A stretch of DNA of 64,000 nucleotides from Oscillospiraceae bacterium. GTDB taxonomy: Bacteria > Bacillota > Clostridia > Oscillospirales > Ruminococcaceae. The stretch spans positions 1-64,000 of the forward strand of contig SVMR01000006.1 in assembly GCA_015067315.1 (NCBI GenBank), in the 5' to 3' direction. The stretch's first letter is position 1; each line of letters opens with the position of its first letter. The notes under the pieces are model-generated. The model had not been told where the DNA came from, did not search any database, and saw only the letters and a list, made by a program, of their open reading frames with translations. Below are positions 51,190 to 59,516 of the stretch, piece after piece. Both the position numbers and the translations under genes were made by a program.

Positions 51190-52518
51190 TTATTTGATAT
51201 CTTCGTCGCCGAAGGGATCGCCGCATTCAGGGCAGAATTTCGGAGGATTTTTCGGGTCTTCCGGTTCCCATCCGCATTTGTCGCATTTATACTGAGGAAC
51301 TCCCGCGGGTTTCTTTGCTCCGCAGTTGGGGCAGAATTTGCCTTTGTTTACCTGTCCGCAGGAGCAGGTCCAGCCGTCTTCAGGTTTTTTTGCGCCGCAT
51401 TCGGTGCAGAATTTTCCGGTGTTGACTGCGCCGCAAGCGCATTTCCAACCGTCTGCCGGTGCCGCCGGTGTAGGTGCCGGTGCGGGTTTTGGCTGCTGCG
51501 CCGCCTGCTGCTGACCCATTGCGTAAAGATTCTGCGCGTTAACTCCTCCTGCGCCCTGTGCCATATTCATTCCCATAAATGCCATTGCCGCACCTGCGCC
51601 TTCGTTTGCCGCAGCAGCCTGCATTGCCGCCGCCTGGGCGCCAACAAGATGTGCCGCCGCTCTGGTGGGATCCATAAATGCCGCGTTGCGCTGGAGTTCC
51701 TTGATCATCTTTTCGTCTTCTTCGTCCGCTTTTACGGAAGATACGCCGAAGGATACGATTTCGATTCCCCGGAGTCCGCGCCATTTTTCGGAAAGGACTT
51801 CGTTAAGGGCGTCCGCCATTTCCATTGTATGTCCCGGAAGAGCGGAATAGCGGATTCCCATTGCGGAAATCTTCGCAAATGCGGGCTGAAGCGCTGTCAG
51901 AAGTTCGGATTTGAGCTGGCTGTCAAGTTCGCTTCTCTTATACTGATATGCAACGTTTCCGCAGACATTTGTATAGAAAAGAATCGGGTCGGAAAGACGA
52001 TAGCTGTATTCGCCGAAGCAGCGGATGTTGATATCCATATCGATTCCCGCTCTTTCGTCAACAACGCGGAAAGGAACCGGGTTCGGAGTTCCGTATTTGT
52101 TTCCGATGAGTTCCTTGGTGTTGAAATAATAAACTCTCTGGTCTTTTCCGGTATCGCCGCCGAAAGTGAAACGCTTGCCGATTGTTTTAAAAGTTTCGAC
52201 AATGCTTGTTCCGAGTTTTCCGGTGAAAATCGAAGGTTCGGTGGAAGTATCGTATGTATATTCGCCGGGTTCGGCGCAGATATCAACAACTTTTCCCTGT
52301 TCGACAATGCACATGCACTGGCCGTCCGCAACGGCGATTACGGAACCGTTTGAAATGATGTTATCCTCGCCTTTGGTATTCGAGCTTCTGCCGCTTGTTC
52401 TTTTTTCACCTTTCGTTGCAAGAACTTCCGCAGGGATTGCTTCGCAATAGAAATACTCTTTCCATTGGTCTGCAAGAACTCCGCCGACTGCTCCGCTTAT
52501 CGCTTTAATAAGTCCCAT
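51190..52518 (-). CDS. SPFH-domain protein with C-terminal zinc ribbons (YdjI-like)
   Basis: A 442-residue protein. The SPFH/band-7-like core (about 1-290) includes AVADGQCMCIVEQGKVVDICAEPGEYTYDT and GIEIVSFGVSSVKADEEDEKMIKELQRNAAF; an Ala/Gln-rich linker (about 290-345) follows, then three zinc ribbons (WKCACGAVNTGKFCTECGAKKP, WTCSCGQVNKGKFCPNCGAKKP and YKCDKCGWEPEDPKNPPKFCPECG). This is the YdjI/virion-core-like group, recruited to the membrane in PspA-type envelope stress in Bacillus. The start uses AAGGAG nine bases upstream; an ATG three codons earlier overlaps that site. A consensus promoter precedes it. Confidence 0.92.
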   Translation of the reverse strand: MGLIKAISGAVGGVLADQWKEYFYCEAIPAEVLATKGEKRTSGRSSNTKGEDNIISNGSVIAVADGQCMCIVEQGKVVDICAEPGEYTYDTSTEPSIFTGKLGTSIVETFKTIGKRFTFGGDTGKDQRVYYFNTKELIGNKYGTPNPVPFRVVDERAGIDMDINIRCFGEYSYRLSDPILFYTNVCGNVAYQYKRSELDSQLKSELLTALQPAFAKISAMGIRYSALPGHTMEMADALNEVLSEKWRGLRGIEIVSFGVSSVKADEEDEKMIKELQRNAAFMDPTRAAAHLVGAQAAAMQAAAANEGAGAAMAFMGMNMAQGAGGVNAQNLYAMGQQQAAQQPKPAPAPTPAAPADGWKCACGAVNTGKFCTECGAKKPEDGWTCSCGQVNKGKFCPNCGAKKPAGVPQYKCDKCGWEPEDPKNPPKFCPECGDPFGDEDIK

Positions 52519-52555
52519 GGAAAACATCTCCTTTTCTATAAAAGATTACAGCTTA

Positions 52556-52584
52556 ATTATAATATTTTTAATACTATTATGCAA
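52556..52584 (-). promoter_or_regulatory. Promoter of SPFH operon
   Basis: TTGCAT (52579-52584), 17-base spacer, TATAAT (52556-52561) on the minus strand. Confidence 0.75.
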
Positions 52585-52617
52585 TAGATTTGGTCAAAAA
52601 GCTCTTTAAAGATAAAA

Positions 52618-52644
52618 AAAACTGCCGGTAATCCGGCAGTTTTT
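52618..52644 (-). terminator. Terminator after 109-residue hypothetical gene
   Basis: AAACTGCCGG / CCGGCAGTTT stem with an ATTA loop and T run on the minus strand, overlapping the stop region of the gene ending at 52646. Confidence 0.88.
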
Positions 52645-52645
52645 A

Positions 52646-52975
52646 TTAAAATATAAATTCTGCTTCAGTTGTATCAAAAACTCTGCAATCAAGCTTTTCT
52701 GAAAGAAGACTTATTTTTTCCAGAAGCATTTCTTCGCCTTCATCCTCAAGAAGTTCTGTATAAAGCATTATGCTCTTTTCTGAACTGAGATCGAAAGAAA
52801 CCGAAAAATCCGGATTTTCATAATCTATCCAATCCTCGTCCTCAATTTCACCAATTTCAAAAACAGTTTTTATAGCTTTAAGCAAATCCTCTTTTGAAAA
52901 TTCGTACATTTTTTCTTCATCAAGAGAATCGTCGTTTCTGTCATATGGTTTTACCATCATAACATCCCAACCCAT
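52646..52975 (-). CDS. Acidic hypothetical protein
   Basis: A 109-residue cytosolic protein starting MGWDVMMVKPYDR, placed at the ATG behind AAGGAAGG. It is strongly acidic (DDSLDEEKMYEFSKEDLLKAI, IEDEDWIDYENPDFSVSFDLSS), with an alpha/beta-like alternation ending in RVFDTTEAEFIF. Such proteins are met beside immunity or SMI1-like families in Firmicutes, but I do not recognise a domain. It stands alone between the SPFH gene and the dlt-like operon, with a TATAAT box at 53012-53017 upstream. Confidence 0.6.
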   Translation of the reverse strand: MGWDVMMVKPYDRNDDSLDEEKMYEFSKEDLLKAIKTVFEIGEIEDEDWIDYENPDFSVSFDLSSEKSIMLYTELLEDEGEEMLLEKISLLSEKLDCRVFDTTEAEFIF

Positions 52976-53046
52976 ATAAAAACCTTCCTTCATTTTAAGT
53001 ATCTGACTTGATTATAGCATCTTTTTTTGTTTTGCAATGGATTTAT

Positions 53047-53274
53047 TCAAACCTTTTTTGCTTCCTCAATCAGCTTTTCAATCCCGGAAACGGAGCGGAG
53101 AAGATTCCGGTCGATTCTTGTTATATTGATTTCGATTCCTTCATCTTCAAGCGCCGCAAGAAGTTCCATCGTTCCGTAGGAATCAAGAATTCCGCTTTCA
53201 ATCAGATCGATATTTTCATCAAAAACTTTTTCATCTTCGCAAATTTCGAAAAGGATTTTTTTAACGTCGGTCAA
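53047..53274 (-). CDS. dltC: D-alanyl carrier protein-like ACP (DltC-like)
   Basis: A 75-residue carrier protein. The phosphopantetheine Ser lies in ESGILDSYGTMELLAAL (about residue 32), and the DRNLLRSVSGIEKLIEE tail matches DltC more than fatty-acid ACPs. It would carry D-alanine as a thioester made by the adenylation enzyme encoded upstream, whose stop it overlaps by four bases. dltB and dltD, needed for transfer to teichoic acid, are absent from this locus, so the acceptor of the activated residue is unknown. Confidence 0.8.
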   Translation of the reverse strand: MTDVKKILFEICEDEKVFDENIDLIESGILDSYGTMELLAALEDEGIEINITRIDRNLLRSVSGIEKLIEEAKKV

Positions 53275-54641
53275 AGCTCAAGAAGCTCCTTTCTGTCGAT
53301 TTTTCCGTTTTTATTAAGCGGAAGTGAATCGAGGAATTTTATGCTTTTTGGAATCATATATTCCGGAAGTTTTTTCGAAAGTTCTTCCCGGATTTTTTCT
53401 TCCGGAATGTTTCCGGAAACAAAAGCTTTTATAAGCCGGACTTCCCCTTCCGGATTTCTTTTTGCGATTACCGCGCAGTTTTCGGTTCCGGGTAATGCAG
53501 AAATCACCGCTTCGATTTCGGAAAGTTCAATCCGGTAGCCTTTATATTTAATCTGGCTGTCAAGTCTTCCTTTGCAATAGATTTTTCCGTTTTCGATAAA
53601 TCCCATATCCCCGGTTCTGAAGCAGTTTTTTCCGTTTTCTTTATAAAAACCGCCCGCTTCGCCGGAAAGATATCCTTTTGAAACAGATTTTCCTTTAAGA
53701 ACGATCTCTCCGTTTTCGGCGGTTATTTCAGCCGCGGCGGAAGAAAGAATCCCCACCGGAAGAAGTTCTTCCTTTTCAAGGATCTCCCTCGTAATCTCTA
53801 TTGCGCAGACGGCGGAAGCGGCTTCCGTCGGTCCGTAGGCGTTTATTATCCTGATATCCGGAAATCTTTCAAAAATCGCTTTAACAAGGGATTTTTGAAG
53901 GGTTTCGCCGCAAAAATAAACGCATTTTACAAAAGGAAATTTTTCCGCGGAAAAATCCCTGTTTAGAAGGCAAAGACGGAAAAAGGTCGGCGTTGCAACA
54001 AAAACTTCCGGTTTTTCCTTTTCCGCGGCGGAAAAAATCTCATCAAAATCGCCGCTTCCCGAAAGCTGAACAAGTTTTCCGCCTTTAAAAAGGGAATAAA
54101 AAATTGCCGCCGTGCTCAAATCGAAACTGAACGAAGCGTGGCTTAAAACGCCGGTTTTTTCAAAATCCGAAAGAGGTTCAAGTGAAGTTATCCAGCCGAT
54201 GAAATTTTCAAGATTTTCGTACGAAACGGGAACGCCCTTCGGGTTTCCGGTGCTTCCGGAAGTGAAGATAATATACGCCGTTTCGTTTTCAAAAAGCGGT
54301 TCGCATTTGTTTTCGGTTTTTATAAATTTTATTTCCGGTTCGCCGCAATCAAGAATAAGGGAAGCTTTTGAAATTGAAATTATTTTCTTCCGGCGTTCTT
54401 CCGGAAGATTTTGTTCCACCGGAACATAGGCTCTTTTTGAAATTATGCAGGCGATTATTGCGGCGAAGGAACTGAGGTTTCTTCCGCCGAAAACGATAAC
54501 CGGATTTTTTTCTCCGGAAAGTTTTTTTGCAATTTTTTCCGCCTTTTCAAAAAGCCCGGAATATGTTATTTTTTCGTTTCCGCAGGAAAATGCGGTTCTT
54601 CCGGCGAATTTTTCCGCAAGTTTTTCAATTTCAAAAATCAT
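53271..54641 (-). CDS. dltA: DltA-like D-alanine-activating enzyme
   Basis: A 456-residue adenylate-forming enzyme. The ATP motif FTSGSTGNPKGVPVSYENL (about 128-146), INAYGPTEAASAVCAIEIT (A5), DMGFIENGKIYCKGRLDSQIKYKGYRIELSEIE (A7-A8) and the catalytic Lys in LNKNGKIDRKELL (A10) are all present. The GRLDSQIK-GYRIEL pattern and the DltC-like partner point to D-alanine activation, though about 50 residues shorter than typical DltA. Its ATG directly follows the vanW-like stop (TGAATG). Alternative: a short-chain amino-acid ligase of another small carrier pathway. Confidence 0.8.
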   Translation of the reverse strand: MIFEIEKLAEKFAGRTAFSCGNEKITYSGLFEKAEKIAKKLSGEKNPVIVFGGRNLSSFAAIIACIISKRAYVPVEQNLPEERRKKIISISKASLILDCGEPEIKFIKTENKCEPLFENETAYIIFTSGSTGNPKGVPVSYENLENFIGWITSLEPLSDFEKTGVLSHASFSFDLSTAAIFYSLFKGGKLVQLSGSGDFDEIFSAAEKEKPEVFVATPTFFRLCLLNRDFSAEKFPFVKCVYFCGETLQKSLVKAIFERFPDIRIINAYGPTEAASAVCAIEITREILEKEELLPVGILSSAAAEITAENGEIVLKGKSVSKGYLSGEAGGFYKENGKNCFRTGDMGFIENGKIYCKGRLDSQIKYKGYRIELSEIEAVISALPGTENCAVIAKRNPEGEVRLIKAFVSGNIPEEKIREELSKKLPEYMIPKSIKFLDSLPLNKNGKIDRKELLEL

Positions 54642-55472
54642 TCAATCATCTCTAATCTGTTCCGGCGGAACAAGGGAATAATCATACATAACAAGGGAAT
54701 GGTTATCAAGAATAAGTTCCTTTTTTATCTCCTCATTCGTTTTCCTGTCGATTATATGCCGGAAAACTTTTGATATTCTGTAAAATTTTCCGTTCTCTTT
54801 TCGGAAATGGTGATTTTCCTCCGTAAGGCGATAGCGGAAAGGATATTGTTTTTCGCTTCGAAGTTCTCCGCAAAGTTCCCCTTCCTCAATCCACGCAAGA
54901 AGCTGGACTTTCTGCTCCGTGTTGTTTTTAAAGCGGTAATCAACGTAGTTGTTCACAACGGAAGTTCCCGTTCCGAAGGGGACTCTTCTTCTTTCGTCGG
55001 GAAAAAGCGCGTCGGAATGGTGGTGAAGTTCCGTAACGTCAAGAGGACTGTTGAGCACAAGCCAATGCACCATATTTGCCATCTGGCAAAGTCCGCCGCC
55101 GATATCTGCCCCGAGCTTTCCTCCCCTTTTTATTACAAGACCTTCGACATAGCCTTCCTTTTCGGTTGTTTTTCCGATTGTTTTCCAAAAAGAAAAAGTT
55201 TCGCCGGGTTTTATTACTATTCCGTTTATCTTTTCCGCGGCAAGGCGGATATTCGTTACTTTGTTTTCCTGGAGTTTTATATCGACCCCCTCAAGGCGTC
55301 TTACAAGAACCGAACTGTGGCTTTTCACGATATTCGGAAAAATTTCTTCCGTTTTTTCCTTTGCGATTTTTTCGCTGCTGAAAAAATCCTTTAAATTCCG
55401 GCGAAAAGTTTCCTTTTTTACCGAAATTTTATAACATGTCGGGTTAATATCGCAAAAAAGTTTTCTTCCCAA
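54642..55472 (-). CDS. vanW: VanW family protein
   Basis: A 276-residue VanW-type protein. The start is placed at a TTG (codon 12 of the longest reading), because GAGGGAG lies six bases upstream and the product then begins GRKLFCDINPTCYKISVKKE, like known family members; a leaderless ATG at 55505 is less likely. The core contains INGIVIKPGETFSFWKTIGKTTEKEGYVEG and GGKLGADIGGGLCQMANMVHWLVLNSPLDVTELHHHSDALFPDERRRVPFGTGTSVV, the canonical VanW motifs. VanW accompanies some vanB clusters but its activity is unknown; none of the other van genes are here. First gene of the vanW-dltA-dltC operon. Confidence 0.9.
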   Translation of the reverse strand: MGRKLFCDINPTCYKISVKKETFRRNLKDFFSSEKIAKEKTEEIFPNIVKSHSSVLVRRLEGVDIKLQENKVTNIRLAAEKINGIVIKPGETFSFWKTIGKTTEKEGYVEGLVIKRGGKLGADIGGGLCQMANMVHWLVLNSPLDVTELHHHSDALFPDERRRVPFGTGTSVVNNYVDYRFKNNTEQKVQLLAWIEEGELCGELRSEKQYPFRYRLTEENHHFRKENGKFYRISKVFRHIIDRKTNEEIKKELILDNHSLVMYDYSLVPPEQIRDD

Positions 55473-55514
55473 AAGTTTCTCCCTCTTTCCAAAACAAAAA
55501 CTCATGCTGTATCC

Positions 55515-55543
55515 ATTATAATACTCTGTATTAATAAAGTCGA
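55515..55543 (-). promoter_or_regulatory. Promoter of vanW-dltA-dltC operon
   Basis: TCGACT (55538-55543), 17-base spacer, TATAAT (55515-55520) on the minus strand. The expected start of transcription at about 55508 makes the ATG at 55505 leaderless and supports the TTG at 55472. Confidence 0.75.
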
Positions 55544-55553
55544 GTTTTTGGAA

Positions 55554-55565
55554 GTTTTTGTTGCA
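55554..55565 (-). promoter_or_regulatory. TGCAACAAAAAC motif upstream of vanW promoter
   Basis: The same motif as at 2911 and 20566, here ten bases upstream of the -35 box, which would suit an activator or repressor site rather than a core promoter element. Confidence 0.3.
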
Positions 55566-55593
55566 TCCGAAGGAAAAATATTCCGAATAAGAA

Positions 55594-55622
55594 TAAAAAA
55601 GCCGCCGGAAGGCGGCTTTTTA
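55594..55622 (-). terminator. Terminator of heterodimeric ABC exporter operon
   Basis: AAAGCCGCC / GGCGGCTTT with a GGAA/TTCC loop and T run on the minus strand, directly after the stop at 55630. Confidence 0.9.
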
Positions 55623-55629
55623 TGCTTTT

Positions 55630-57453
55630 TTACGAAAGCTCTGTCATATTTGTATAGAGCTGGTAATATTTTCCCTTTTGGGCAAGAAGATCGTCATGGT
55701 CGCCGCGTTCAACAACTTTTCCCTGTTCAAGAACAAGAATTGCGTTGGAGTTGCGTACCGTTGAAAGGCGGTGGGCAATAATAAACACCGTTCTGCCCTT
55801 CATAAGACCGTCAAGACCTTTTTCGATAAGCTTTTCGGTACGGGTATCGACGGAGGAAGTTGCCTCGTCAAGAATCATAACCGGCGCTTTCGAAACCGCC
55901 GCCCTTGCAATTGCAAGAAGCTGGCGCTGTCCCTGGGAAAGGTTTGCGCCGTCGGAATGGAGCATCGTATCGTAACCCTGAGGCAGATGGCTTATGAAAT
56001 AATGGGCGTTTGCGATTTTTGCCGCTTCGATGCATTCTTCGTTGGTTGCGTCAAGCCTTCCGTAGCGGATGTTTTCCATAACCGTTCCGGTGAAAAGATG
56101 GGTATCCTGGAGAACGATTCCGAGAGAACGGCGGAGGTCATCTTTTTTGATATCCTTTACGTTGATTCCGTCATAGATAATTTCGCCGCCCTGGATATCG
56201 TAAAAACGGTTAATAAGGTTTGTGATAGTTGTTTTGCCCGCTCCGGTTGAACCGACGAAGGCGATTTTATGACCGGGTTTTGCAAAAAGGGAAAGATCGT
56301 GAAGAACAGGTTTTCCTTTGATATAGGAAAAATCCACGTTGTTGAAGCGGACGTCGCCCCGGAGAGGAACCCTTTTTCCGTCCGGAAGAACCCAGTTATA
56401 ATCGTTTTTAACTTTTTCAAGGGTTACTTTTCCTTCGTCAACTTCCGGTTCAAGGTCAAGAACGTCAAAAATTCTTTCCGCACCCGCAAGGGCAAGCATT
56501 ATCGAGTTGAACTGTTCGGAAATCTGGCTTACCCTGTCCGCAAAAGTACGGATATACTGCAGAAACGCAATCAGTATTCCGCCGACCTGTTCTCCGGAAA
56601 GCCAGAGAACGCCTATCGCGCAGGTAAGGGCATAGAACATATGGGAAAGGTTGTTGAGAAGAGGACCCACAACGGAAGTTGCTATCGTTGCGGTTGTTGA
56701 AGCCTTCCGCAAATCCTCGTTTATGGGTTCAAAGTTTTCCATAACCTCTTTTTCATGGGTGAAAACCTTGATATCCCTTTGTCCGGAAATCATTTCTTCG
56801 ATATATCCGTTTACGGAAGCGGCATATTTTTGCTGTTCGCGGTAACTTTTGCTGCTTATTTTTGTGGTTACGCGGACAATTAAAACAACTATTGCCGCAA
56901 GAACAACCATTATTGCAAAAAGACGCATTGAAAGAACAAGCATCATCGCGATTGTTCCTATTAGCGACATCACGGATATCATAAGCTGGGTTATGCTGTG
57001 CTGCAAAAGTTCGTTGGTCGCCTCAATATCGTTCGTATAATAACTCATAAGGCTTCCGTGGGTGTTGTTGTCAAAATAGCTTATGGGAAGGGTCTGCATC
57101 CTGTTAAAAAGTTCCGAACGCAGTTCGCGCATTATAACGGTGCTGCATTCAAGCATAAGGCGGTTGAGAAGATAGTTCGTGACCGCGGAAAGAACATAGA
57201 GGAACGCAAGACCGATCAAAAGGGCGATATATTTTGCGAACATTTCGTCCTTTGTTATTCCCGTTTCTTTAAGAATATTGACAAGAGGCTTCATACAGTA
57301 GGATGCGCCGATCGTTGCGACCGCATAGATAAAAATCGAAGTTATTGCCGCAACAAGAATCGGGGTGCAGTGCCTGAAATACTTGAAAAGGCGGAAAAGA
57401 GTTTCCATGGGCGATCTTGCCGCCTTGTAGTTACGGAGTTCAACTCTCGGCAT
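55630..57453 (-). CDS. ABC exporter half-transporter, catalytic subunit
   Basis: A 607-residue half-transporter: six membrane helices over about 1-330 (first helix TPILVAAITSIFIYAVATIGAS), then the nucleotide-binding domain with Walker A GSTGAGKTT, LSQGQRQLLAIARAA (signature) and Walker B VMILDEATSSVD with an intact catalytic Glu. Partner of the gene upstream, overlapping it by 14 bases; GGAGG precedes the ATG. Heterodimeric exporters of this kind (BmrCD, TM287/288, TmrAB) move drugs or lipids; substrate not inferable. Confidence 0.93.
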   Translation of the reverse strand: MPRVELRNYKAARSPMETLFRLFKYFRHCTPILVAAITSIFIYAVATIGASYCMKPLVNILKETGITKDEMFAKYIALLIGLAFLYVLSAVTNYLLNRLMLECSTVIMRELRSELFNRMQTLPISYFDNNTHGSLMSYYTNDIEATNELLQHSITQLMISVMSLIGTIAMMLVLSMRLFAIMVVLAAIVVLIVRVTTKISSKSYREQQKYAASVNGYIEEMISGQRDIKVFTHEKEVMENFEPINEDLRKASTTATIATSVVGPLLNNLSHMFYALTCAIGVLWLSGEQVGGILIAFLQYIRTFADRVSQISEQFNSIMLALAGAERIFDVLDLEPEVDEGKVTLEKVKNDYNWVLPDGKRVPLRGDVRFNNVDFSYIKGKPVLHDLSLFAKPGHKIAFVGSTGAGKTTITNLINRFYDIQGGEIIYDGINVKDIKKDDLRRSLGIVLQDTHLFTGTVMENIRYGRLDATNEECIEAAKIANAHYFISHLPQGYDTMLHSDGANLSQGQRQLLAIARAAVSKAPVMILDEATSSVDTRTEKLIEKGLDGLMKGRTVFIIAHRLSTVRNSNAILVLEQGKVVERGDHDDLLAQKGKYYQLYTNMTELS

Positions 57454-59266
57454 TCTGCTCGTCCTCCTCTCTCATCTGGCTTTCATAAACGTCACGGTAA
57501 ATTGTGCTTCTTTCCATAAGTTCGGAATGGGTTCCCAAATCGGAAAGTTTTCCTTCGTCAAGAACGGCGATTCTGTCGCAGGTCATAATTGAAGCAATTC
57601 GCTGTGCGATTATGATTTTTGTCGTTCCGGGCATGGAATTGTGAAGAGCGCGGCGGATATGTTCGTCGGTGGTCATATCGCAGGCGCTTGTGGAGTCATC
57701 GAGAATAAGTATCTTCGGATGCTTGATTACCGCCCTTGCAATGCGAAGCCTCTGGCGCTGGCCGCCGGAAAGGTTTGCGCCGTCCTGCTCAAGCATGGTT
57801 TCATAGCCTTCCTTGAAGCGGTCAATGAATTCGTCGGCGCAGGCAATATAGCAGGCTTCCTTCATTTCATCAAGGGTCGCGTCTTTCTTTCCCCAACGGA
57901 GGTTATCCGCAATGGTTCCGCTGAAAAGGGAACCGTTTTGGAGAACCATTGAAACGCCGCTCCGGAGATTTTCAAGTTTATAATCTTTAACGTCGATTCC
58001 GCCGACTTTAACCGTTCCGGAAAAAGTATCGTAAAAACGGGGAATAAGGTTCACAAGGGTTGATTTTCCTTCGCCGGTTCCGCCGATTACGCCAAGAGTT
58101 TCGCCGCTTTTAATATGGAGATTTATGTTGTAAAGTTCGAGTTTGTCCGCTTCGCCGGTATAGCTGAAGCATACGTTTTCAAAATCAACGCTTCCGTCCG
58201 CAACTTCCGCATCGGAAGTTCCGTCCGCAATATCAACTTCTTCATCAAGCACTTCGTTGATTCTCACAAGGGATGCCTGGGCTCTTGAAAGGGACATAAC
58301 AAGCCAGGAAAGCATAGTAAGGGAGCTTACCGCCTGGGTTGTATAGGAAACCATGCTTACAAGTTCGCCGGTATGGAGTCCGGTGTTTTCAAAAATGATT
58401 TCCTTTCCGCCGAGGAAGAGAATCGCAATGGTACATCCCCACATGATAAACATCTGGATGGGTCCGGTCATGGTGAAAAGTCTTGAGGAAGCAAGCTGGG
58501 CATTGCGGAGATCCTCCGCCGTTTCGCGGAATCTTTTTGATTCATAGCTTCCCCGGACATAGGCTTTTACAACGCGGCTGTTCACAAGGTTTTCCTGAAT
58601 CGCTTTATTCATGGAGTCCATTTTGCGGAGCATTTTTCTGAAGCGGGGCTGACCTGTTTTTATGAGCACCGCAAGAATTCCCGCAAGAAGCGGAATGCAG
58701 AAAAGGAAAATAACCGCAAGATGGGGCGCGATTGTGAACGCCATTACCGTTGCCATTACGATCATAATCGGCGAACGCATAAGGGTTCTTAAAACCTGGA
58801 GCATTGTCATCCGCATTGTGTTTACGTCCGTTGTTGCCCTTGTTATAAGGCTTGAAGTTGAAAAACGGTCGGTATTTGCAAAAGAAAAGCTCTGGATTTT
58901 TTCAAGAAGCGAATAGCGGAGGTTTTTTGCGAATCCCTGGCTTGAAAGAGCGGAAAATTTTGCCGCAAAAAGTCCGCAGGTCATTGAAACAATCGCGACG
59001 CAGACCATTATAAGACCTACTGTGAGCACGAATTTGTTTCTGTTTGCAACAAGTTCCGGTGAAAAAGCCCATTTGAGCACGAAATCTTCTTCCCGATAAA
59101 GTCCACCGTCAACAATAACAGACATGAGCATCGGTATGAGCACTTCGAGCATTACTTCCGCACAGCCAAAAATCATTGTGAGCACGGTATATTTTTTATA
59201 ACCCTCAAAGATTTTTCCAAGGTGGCGGAAGATGCTTTTTTTCTTTTCCCTCGCCGTTTTGAACAT
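57440..59266 (-). CDS. ABC exporter half-transporter, degenerate-site subunit
   Basis: A 608-residue partner. Six helices, then Walker A GGTGEGKST, the LSGGQRQRLRIARAV signature and Walker B ILILDDSTSACD, where Asp replaces the catalytic Glu. That substitution is the mark of the degenerate ATP site in heterodimeric exporters. The start ATG at 59266 has AAAAAAGGAG directly before it, with unusually little spacing; an upstream TTG at 59323 is excluded because it is the -35 box of a perfect promoter. Confidence 0.92.
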   Translation of the reverse strand: MFKTAREKKKSIFRHLGKIFEGYKKYTVLTMIFGCAEVMLEVLIPMLMSVIVDGGLYREEDFVLKWAFSPELVANRNKFVLTVGLIMVCVAIVSMTCGLFAAKFSALSSQGFAKNLRYSLLEKIQSFSFANTDRFSTSSLITRATTDVNTMRMTMLQVLRTLMRSPIMIVMATVMAFTIAPHLAVIFLFCIPLLAGILAVLIKTGQPRFRKMLRKMDSMNKAIQENLVNSRVVKAYVRGSYESKRFRETAEDLRNAQLASSRLFTMTGPIQMFIMWGCTIAILFLGGKEIIFENTGLHTGELVSMVSYTTQAVSSLTMLSWLVMSLSRAQASLVRINEVLDEEVDIADGTSDAEVADGSVDFENVCFSYTGEADKLELYNINLHIKSGETLGVIGGTGEGKSTLVNLIPRFYDTFSGTVKVGGIDVKDYKLENLRSGVSMVLQNGSLFSGTIADNLRWGKKDATLDEMKEACYIACADEFIDRFKEGYETMLEQDGANLSGGQRQRLRIARAVIKHPKILILDDSTSACDMTTDEHIRRALHNSMPGTTKIIIAQRIASIMTCDRIAVLDEGKLSDLGTHSELMERSTIYRDVYESQMREEDEQNAES

Positions 59267-59294
59267 CTCCTTTTTTGTTTCATATCCAACAAAA

Positions 59295-59323
59295 ATTATA
59301 GCAAAAACAGAAAGATTTATCAA
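59295..59323 (-). promoter_or_regulatory. Promoter of ABC exporter operon
   Basis: TTGATA (59318-59323), 17-base spacer, TATAAT (59295-59300) on the minus strand. Transcription would begin close to 59288, leaving a leader of about 22 bases. Confidence 0.88.
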
Positions 59324-59362
59324 GATTAACCATTTATAAATAAGATGTGTTTTAATATATCC

Positions 59363-59373
59363 GTTTTGTTGAA
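59363..59373 (-). promoter_or_regulatory. TTCAACAAAAC motif upstream of ABC exporter promoter
   Basis: A variant of the TGCAACAAAAC motif (CAACAAAACGGAT) 40 bases upstream of the -35 box. See the corresponding sites at 2911, 20566 and 55554. Confidence 0.25.
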
Positions 59374-59408
59374 ATTTATGGAAAAAGTTTCGTTTTTCAA
59401 CAAAACAA

Positions 59409-59439
59409 AAAAAGCGGAAGCCGAAGCTTCCGCTTTTTT
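59409..59439 (-). terminator. Terminator of pepF
   Basis: AAAGCGGAAGC / GCTTCCGCTTT with a TTCG loop and T runs on both sides. Confidence 0.88.
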
Positions 59440-59440
59440 A

Positions 59441-59512
59441 AACGCCGCTTTGCGGCTGCACCTCATCCGTCTTTGCCTTTGGCAAAGCCACCTTCCCCTC
59501 AAGGGGAAGGCT
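59441..59512. repeat. Dispersed three-hairpin repeat
   Basis: Three consecutive small hairpins: GCCGC-TTT-GCGGC, TTTGCC-TTT-GGCAAA and CCTTCCCCTCAAGGGGAAGG, with the segment CTCATCCGT between. This pattern, CTCATCCG...CCACCTTCCCC...GGGGAAGG, is a familiar dispersed intergenic repeat of gut Clostridia. It lies between the pepF stop and its terminator. Confidence 0.75.
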
Positions 59513-59516
59513 TTTT

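Noticed and set aside
53271-54641. A nonribosomal peptide synthetase fragment
   Set aside because: Stand-alone adenylation enzyme with a DltC-type carrier next to it; no condensation or thioesterase domain nearby.
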